A program made the position numbers and the translations under genes. This document shows, piece after piece, positions 57,575 to 64,000 of a stretch of DNA of 64,000 bases. The stretch's first letter is position 1; each line of letters starts with the position of its first letter. This stretch comes from Tanypteryx hageni (Eukaryota; Arthropoda; Insecta; Odonata; Petaluridae): the NCBI GenBank assembly GCA_028673005.1, contig CM054113.1, forward strand, positions 208,745,504-208,809,503, written 5' to 3'. The notes below the pieces were generated by a model, which had not been told where the DNA came from, ran no database searches, and worked only from the letters and a program-made list of their open reading frames with translations.

Positions 57575-57880
57575 TCTAAAAAAAAGACGTGCTTATGTGA
57601 TATCTGTCCGTCTGAGGACAATCAACTTTTTTGTTTTAAGAGATATTCGGAACATTCTTTTTTAATTAGATAGCTCTAATAAATCCACTAAGTTTATACT
57701 GATTGAATTTCCATGGTGGTTTGTAGAGTTACCGCTGGAAGGCTTCAAATTCAGATAATTCAAAACTTTGAATTTCTGTATCCAAAATTCTGGCAAACCA
57801 GAACCCTGAAAATTTCTAAAAAAAGTGCTTCCACCTTCTGCTTTAGCAAGGCTATTTTACTTGTTTTTTATCGTTAACGC
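57575..57880 (-). repeat. Dispersed repeat family D, copy 2 (inverted)
   Basis: The reverse complement reads AACAAGTAAAATAGCCTTGC, AGAAGGTGGAAGCAC and, at the other end, ACAAAAAAGTTGATTGTCC, matching 52358-52875 but lacking about 200 bases of its middle (one of the two internal subrepeats). Confidence 0.7.
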
Positions 57881-57893
57881 GAACCATCTTTAG

Positions 57894-57960
57894 CAGTGTT
57901 TCTTAACCTGGGATCCATGGATCCCCTGGGAGTCCATAGGGTAGGTTCAAGAGACCTTTA
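57894..57960. mobile_element. hAT-like left end (CAGTGTTTCTTAACC), unpaired
   Basis: CAGTGTTTCTTAACCTGGG followed by GGATCCATGGATCC (a palindrome) and CCTGGGAGTCC is a typical hAT start, close to the verified end at 62140. No right end was found. Confidence 0.5.
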
Positions 57961-60914
57961 GTGTTGATCCTTTGGATGACGGGAGCCGTCTTTCGGCCGA
58001 AGAAAATTCAATGGATTTACACGGGTATAATAAAGAAAATGGCTATGGAACTGCAACTGGAAAACAACGTAGCCTTCATCTCTATAGTAGCTATTTGTCC
58101 CCCTTTCTACGTTAAAATAATGCTTACAACGACCGTAAAATATTTCAGTGCTCAATTTATATGAGTGATTTAAAAGGCGCCTCAGTTTCAGTAGATCGCC
58201 GTGATGATAGCGGGGAGATAAACGAGGAAAGTTGTTAGTCCTGGGTGCGATTTCAGCCTTCCAGATAAAGAGCGAGAATTGAAAACGCATGTATGTGCCC
58301 GAAAGGATAAACATTCTTATCGGCGGCTACTGATGCCTTTTCTCCTTTGAAAAAATCTTTAAACGAGTTTCGCGATAGAATGGAATTATTATCTTTTCTG
58401 CTACTAGCCATTCCCGTCGAGGATGTGCAACTAGGTGACGGTATCAAAAGGCCATAAAAACTATTTTTATGATGCTTCATTGATTCGAAGAAGATTATCT
58501 AAAACGACAACAGCAAAGGATTACGTACGAAACCGTTATTTTTTCTACTGCGCGCCTGGCAACCGCTTTCACGATATTTTTTCTTGCGTCTTTAACTGAT
58601 CCCGATAGTATAATCTGAAGATTACTTTCTTACCAATTAAGGTGACATCTTTCTTATCCTGTTTATAAATTAGTCGTATTAAGTGGGATAAGGGTTGTTT
58701 TCTTCTTAAGAAAGAATCGCGTGATTCGCCACGAGTCAGCAGAAAGCCACCGAAAACAGCTTGTCATTCAGCTGTCTCCAGCTAAACCAGATGAGGAAAA
58801 ATCCTCGATGGATCGATCGGCTGGAGCTGAGACTTCCCCATCCCGACGATAAATGCACGCATAAAATCGCGCATAAATGGACCGAGTCTGGCGGATTGCG
58901 ACTTTTCCTAATTCCACGAATGCCTTTTTATGACCGGAGGATCGAATCACGAAGTAATTTCTCCCCGTCACGATTCCAAACTCCATCGGAAGACGACTCC
59001 GAAGCCGTATTACCCGAGCGTAGACAGCGAGGAGGCAATTTCTATTTTGCACGGACCGAGTTTGAGGAAAGCGGAGGAAATTGCGCGAGACTTTCTATTA
59101 AAGGGTAATAAATCACGCCCTTTTATAATGGAAACGTTTCCGCTGTTGACAATGGCCGCGTGGTTAATTTATTCCAAAGCGTTAACTCGAAAATGAAATA
59201 TCTGACGGAGGAATTTCTCGATTAGTAAATCAAGCCCAAAAGAGAAAATCGTTCGCGCCCTTGAATCAGCATACCGCATTCTTCTACGTTTTACGGAATG
59301 CTCCGCCCGAAAGCTTTTATGAATTCCACTAGAGAAAATTAAGGCCGAAGTGCTTTCAAGTATAGTGTGCAAGTAAACAGATATCTTCTCCACTATATGC
59401 TACGCTTTTGTTTTTCCAGCGGGCTTAATTACTCAATCTAAAAATATTGCGGGCATTCTTTTTCAGGTCGTGTTTAATTGCGGTGTTTTCAGTTAAATCG
59501 TAATTTATGATCGATTTGCCGGTCTTGGCAAAAAAATAGATTAAGAAACTGACTTCCTTTGCTATGCAGTGAGATTTTAATCCTTTCGTACTGGGTGTTT
59601 GTTCTTTGCGTATATGTTTACCAGATTCATTTAATTTCCCTGAGTGTTGTTTATTATTGAAGAAAAGTAAAGGAATGCGGTTCATCCTTACAGAAATGCT
59701 TGCAGCCATTCATTACTCCCAATCAATTCCTTATATATAAATTCTAAAAATAGTGGCGGTCAAGGTGAGAACGCTGTACACCTCTCCTCCTTATTCCGCT
59801 TAATTACCAGCTTAGTTTGTGTTTCCAAGTGCGCATATGCATGTTTCGCTTGTAAACCTAATTAGTTAAATCAAGAATCTTCACGTAGTTAGTGGTTAAT
59901 GTTTATGTTCTGTTGGTGAATCCACTTTTATTCTGAAGCAGTTTTTTCTAGTGCTGCTCTTTAATTCCAGGGAAGAATGTTGTCTAACACGAGTTTCAGG
60001 AATTTTTATACCTAACTGATTGTGAGAAGATATTTTCTGCCTCTGCGTTCTTTTTCCCATGACATTTCCAGCAACGCCTATTTGTGTCGCAGTTTTAATT
60101 TTACAGATTTAAATTTATCGATCGGCTCGATTTCATCTGGTATTTTAATCTTACCTCTTTAAAACGCGCACCACTGAAATTGCAATCTCATTATAATCAA
60201 CTTTTTTTGGTTGCCTCGAGGGAAAATTCCATTAAAGACGTCATAAAAGTTTCGTTTGCGTTTCCGTTGTCTGGTCACATCGTTCCTCGTGTCCCCCTAA
60301 ATTCAATTTTAAAATGGACGACGTGAATGACAAAGAGTGGTGACTCTTACAGATATTGGAAGTGAATTGCGCTCGAAATCGATCGCACAGACCATTTCTT
60401 CTACCGTAAAAAAAGTTGGAAACAATCAGGAAAGCTGCAATCAATCCATCTCGGAGTATAAAAAACGAAATTCCGTCTGTCTCTGTCTGAGGGCAGAGCG
60501 TTCTTTGTTTGCATTTTAGAATAGACCACGATTAAGGAAGCAAACCGAGACTTGGAGTTGGTGCGCCCGAAAGAGCGTAGTTTGTTATTGCCGAAGAGAG
60601 AATTCGGAACCGCGTTGAATTTTCGTGAAAACATTACTAGGAGTGTAAATAAGACCGATACCCTTTAACTATAGAATATTATAATTGGATGGTAAAAAAT
60701 TACTGCAATGTCACCTCTTTATCTTTCAGCAAGATTCAGATGGCACGCTCAGCAGTATAAACATGTAATTACCATTAAGTCTGGGACTTTTCTCGTAGTA
60801 TCCTCTCGGGCTCTGTAGAAATTTAATCCCCTTTACAATAAAATAATTTGTATGTGATTCTGTTACACTGAATTTTTTTGCCGAGAGCAACTATATTGTT
60901 TCCATCTTCATGGG
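57961..60914. other. No gene recognised
   Basis: 58740-59200 is less AT-rich with TCGCG-type words, and overlapping frames on both strands (58761-59108, 58768-59052) have no recognised domain. Confidence 0.45.
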
Positions 60915-62139
60915 GTTATGTACATCTACATGTTACCCTGCAATTCACCTAATTGGTGGGCGGCAGGGGGTGCAATGCACCATAACCTACCTTAAGATTG
61001 CCTATCGTAGGTTGAAATTTTCTATTGTGATCTCGTATTGTCCTCGGAAAGAACGAGCCTAGATAACGCTCCGTCCTACAATCGATCTCTCGTATCTTAT
61101 CGTCACGGTTGTTCCTACCTATATACGTTGGTGCTTCAATTATTCCTACAACCTCGTCTTTTAGACATTCCGATCTATATTTCTCCAGAAGCCGCAACCT
61201 TGAGTGCAATCTACGATCCTCCAGTGATACCCAGTTCAAATCCCTCAATAATGAGGTGACGCTTTCCTTATGTTCGTACTTTTGTTTTACGAATCTGGCT
61301 GCTCTGCGCTGCACTCTTTCTAATTGAATTATATGCCCCTTCTCTTACGGTTCCCATATGCATGAGGCGTATTCCACTTGAGGTCTAACCAGTGACAAGT
61401 AACATGTTTCACGTAACTTTTTCTGTAGTGTTCCGTACTATTCTACCTATCAAAGCCAGTTTCTTGTTGGCCGCGCCTATAACTCGACGAATGTGCATGT
61501 CCCATGGAAGATCTCGAGAAATTGTTACTCCTAAGTATTTTACATACTCGGCTGCTTGAATATTTAATCCAACTATTTTATACTCGAAACCTACTTCTAT
61601 GTTCTTACTTTTCCAGAACGTAACAGTGGCACATTTAGTGTAATTAATTTCAATTTTCCATTCCTTGCACCACGTTGAAATGGCTCTTTTAAGTCTTCAC
61701 GCAGCGACTGAAGGTCCTCCTGGTTTTTATTTCTTTATATAGAACGGTATCATCGGCAAAAAGTCTAATTTTACTACGAACTACCGAGCAGATATCATTC
61801 ACATAGATTAAGAAAAGTAGAGGGTCCAATACACTTCCCTGAGGAGCACCCGACGCAACTTAAACGGGGTACGAGTATTTCCCATCGATGACAACTATCT
61901 GTTCTCTATTCGAGAGGAAATCTCTCACCCAACTGACAACTTTCGGATTGATACCATATTGTCCTAACTTCGCAATTAATTTCTTATGAGATACTTTATC
62001 AAATGCCTTTCTGAAGCCAATGAATATGGCATCGACCTGAGTATTTTTCTCTCCGCATCGCAACAAATCATCCACGAACAAGCCGAGCTGCGTTTCGCAT
62101 GATCTGCCTCTCCGGAATCCGTGCTGGCATCCTCTAAGC

Positions 62140-63269
62140 CAGTGTTTCTCAACCGGTGCTCCGCGGAGCACTGGTGCTCCGCAAACATGAGGCAGGTGCT
62201 CCGCAAGCCTTTTAAAAAATTAAAGTGAAAAGTCCTATTATTGGAAATATAATATTAAACTGTTTATTAGAACGAAGTTACGATAATCGCAACACTGCTT
62301 TGATTATAAAATCTACTTGTTCTGCCTTTTCTTTCCGAATATGTACTACGTTTTCTTACCCATCCCCCAACCTCTTCCAACTTTCTGCCTCCCCTTTCCT
62401 ACTCTCCAATACCCTCCCTTCCCCATCTTACTTTGTTTACTTAGAAACATATTCACTCCCTTTATTCCTCTCTCCAATTCACATTGTATACATAAAAGAA
62501 CATTTTATTGCCCGCCAACCAACCTCTCCTTCACCATTCCACCTCCTCTCTCTTACTCACCGATTCCCTTCCTCCCCCTAGGTGTAACATTTGCTATAGA
62601 TTCTATATACTTGCATCTAATATCTGAATATTTCTCCAGCAAAGATATCGATATTTCAAATTGTGTTTCGATTTGTACTGACGGTGCAGCAAATATGACA
62701 GGTGTACATGCAGGATTGGTTGCAAAATTTAAAGAAGTAGTGCCAAAAATTAAAGTTACACATTGTATTATTCACCGAGAATTATTAGCATGTAAAAAGT
62801 TAAGTTAATTTCATTTTGTGGATCGTTTTCATGACAATGTAATATTCATGTACTGTAAAATGTAAAAAAGTATATGCATACATACAGTGCCTTACTTAAT
62901 TACAGCAACAATTCAGATACCCTTGACTACAAAAATTTTTCGTCTAAAATTTGGCCAAAATTTCTTTTTAATAATGAATTTGCGGAAGGATTCGACGCGT
63001 ATTCGAAAATCAATGGCCGCAAAATGAATCTCCATTCTTTCAGGCGTCGTTTGGTTTAAGTGCCGCATTCATAGAGGGATTCTAAGTGATTTTAAAATGC
63101 GAATGAAAAATATGCTGCATCGCATTTGCTCCCATTTAATTTTATGTCAACCTATAGGGAGAGGAGAAGGTTTTGATTTTATATAATAGAAGGATTTGGT
63201 CTGGTGCTCCTCCTAAATTAGGGGATATCGTGGTGTGCTCCACGGTCTAATAAAGGTTGAGAAACACTG
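62140..63269. mobile_element. hAT element, 1.13 kb, exact 8-bp duplication, inside the LINE
   Basis: Ends CAGTGTTTCTCAACCGGTGC and, from the right, CAGTGTTTCTCAACCTTTAT. Flanked by CTCTAAGC at 62132-62139 and 63270-63277. GTGCTCCGC motifs near both ends are subterminal repeats. Contains a transposase fragment on the + strand (62585-62808). Confidence 0.95.
62585..62808 (+). pseudogene. hAT transposase fragment (ZBED5/SCAND3-like)
   Basis: About 70 residues containing ISNCVSICTDGAANMTG, LVAKFKEVVPKIKVTHC and IIHRELLACKKLS. The CTDGAA-MTG and CIIHRE-LA-KK blocks are the central part of the hAT RNase-H-like domain; TDGAA carries a catalytic Asp. The N-terminal BED finger, the Glu-bearing part and the dimerisation domain are missing. 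The open frame extends upstream to 62317 only through pyrimidine-rich sequence that does not look like transposase. Confidence 0.8.
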
Positions 63270-64000
63270 CTCTAAGCAATGAGTGACTATCTAAATAGCG
63301 CATTACAGAACTAAAGATTATGTGCTCAAGTATCTTGCTCGATAATGAAGTTAGGAAAATTGGCCTATAATTTTCGGGGTTCTCTGTGTCACCGCCCTTA
63401 TGAATTGGCGTAACGTGTCCCACCTTCCAATCTTTAGAACACCTACCGTAATGAATTTCTCGAATATAATTTTCAAATACGGTGCGATTTCATAAGCTAA
63501 CTCTTTCAATACTCGCGTGGGTATTTCCTCTAGTCCAGGAGATTTATTCGGTTTAATTGAATGACGTTAGATCGCGATATCATTTTCGGAAAATATCAAA
63601 TCTTCCATCAAGTCACCCTGATGCATAGGAATAGTGGTTTCACATTCATCGTCATTAGGAGTAAAAGCTTTCTGAAAGTGCTGATTTATAAGGTTTGCTT
63701 TCTCCGCACTATCGTGAACTACGTTTCCCGTTTCCGATCTCAGTGACGCAATAGTGGGGCCTTTAACTTGGACTTTTCTGACATAAGACCAAAATGCTTT
63801 CGGGTTCTCTTTCAAGTTATCCTGAAAAACCTTCTTTTTGTAATTGTTAAACGCATTACGCATTGCCACTCTGGCTATGGAGCGCGCCTCCTTGTATTGC
63901 TGCCTTAACGTAGCAATCTGTTCGACCGTAGCTGTTGAGGATGCATTATTTACGCGAGAGTGGAGTTTTCTTTGCCGTCGGAGAGCGCTCCTAACTTCCT

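Larger units (their letters stand above)
60915..64000 (-). pseudogene. Non-LTR retrotransposon (CR1/Jockey group) ORF2, cut by the window edge and split by a hAT
   Basis: On the minus strand from 64000: linker MRNAFNNYKKKVFQDN and NVVHDSAEKANLINQHFQKA (63567-63869), then the RT start PNKSPGLEEIPTRVLKELA and HKGGDTENPENYRPI. After the hAT insertion comes GCQHGFRRGRSCETQL and motif A as FIGFRKAFDKVSH, where the catalytic Asp before Phe is Gly. A TAA at 61860 is followed by VASGAPQGSVLDPLLF (motif B) and RLFADDTVLYK (motif C intact). The C-terminal part KYEHKESVTSLLRDLNWVSL runs to 60949. The 3' tail contains ACATGTAGATGTACAT. Without the hAT it would align along the LINE at 22940-24518, which lacks the RT core. 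Confidence 0.85.

Noticed and set aside
1..64000. CRISPR array, bacterial operon or prokaryotic defence system
   Set aside because: The window is clearly eukaryotic; the tandem arrays have no spacer structure and no associated genes.

Overview
This is eukaryotic, AT-rich, repeat-dense DNA, most likely from an arthropod (probably an insect). The signs are spliced coding exons with GT/AG borders, a eukaryotic tRNA gene without encoded CCA, and remnants of nearly every metazoan transposon class: hAT, pogo-like, Tc1/mariner, piggyBac-like, Helitron, CR1/Jockey-group and RTE LINEs, and a tRNA-derived SINE. The species cannot be named from the sequence alone.

Only two host genes are supported. (1) On the + strand, the 3' end of an MGME1 (mitochondrial genome maintenance exonuclease 1) orthologue: an internal exon at 5105-5237 and the terminal exon at 15630-15806. 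They are joined in phase across a 10.4-kb intron filled with transposons; the 5' exons were not found and probably lie upstream of the window. (2) A complete tRNA-Ala(TGC) at 53602-53673 (+).

Layout. 1-5.1 kb: AT-rich DNA with a pogo-like transposon bounded by ~370-bp inverted repeats (2580-4159). 5.1-15.8 kb: the MGME1 intron, with a frameshifted DD34E mariner-type transposase (6609-7627), a 5.6-kb hAT element (8098-13667) into which a SINE and TA microsatellites have inserted, and a ~1-kb non-autonomous element (14101-15164). 16-22 kb: a piggyBac-like element with TTAA ends, a Helitron 3' end with helicase fragment, and a perfect hairpin. 22.9-26.9 kb: a decayed LINE whose tail is split by a 2.4-kb hAT, itself carrying a foldback element. 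27.1-32.2 kb: a 5-kb strand-asymmetric CCA/CCCTCA satellite abutting an RTE LINE fragment. 32.2-36.3 kb: RTE pieces, a minisatellite foldback element, two small hATs and a LINE ORF1 with an SGNH-esterase domain. 37-48 kb: further dispersed repeats, LINE tails, a foldback element and three more hATs. 48-60 kb: mostly unannotatable DNA apart from the tRNA gene, a pyrimidine/purine switch and an inverted pair of repeats. 60.9-64 kb: a minus-strand LINE split by a 1.1-kb hAT.

Eight hAT insertions can be delimited by 8-bp target-site duplications (exact in three, 6-7 of 8 bases in five). No operon-like or defence-system organisation is present. The long Thr/His/Pro or Val/Gly open frames at 27-32 kb are satellite artefacts, not genes.
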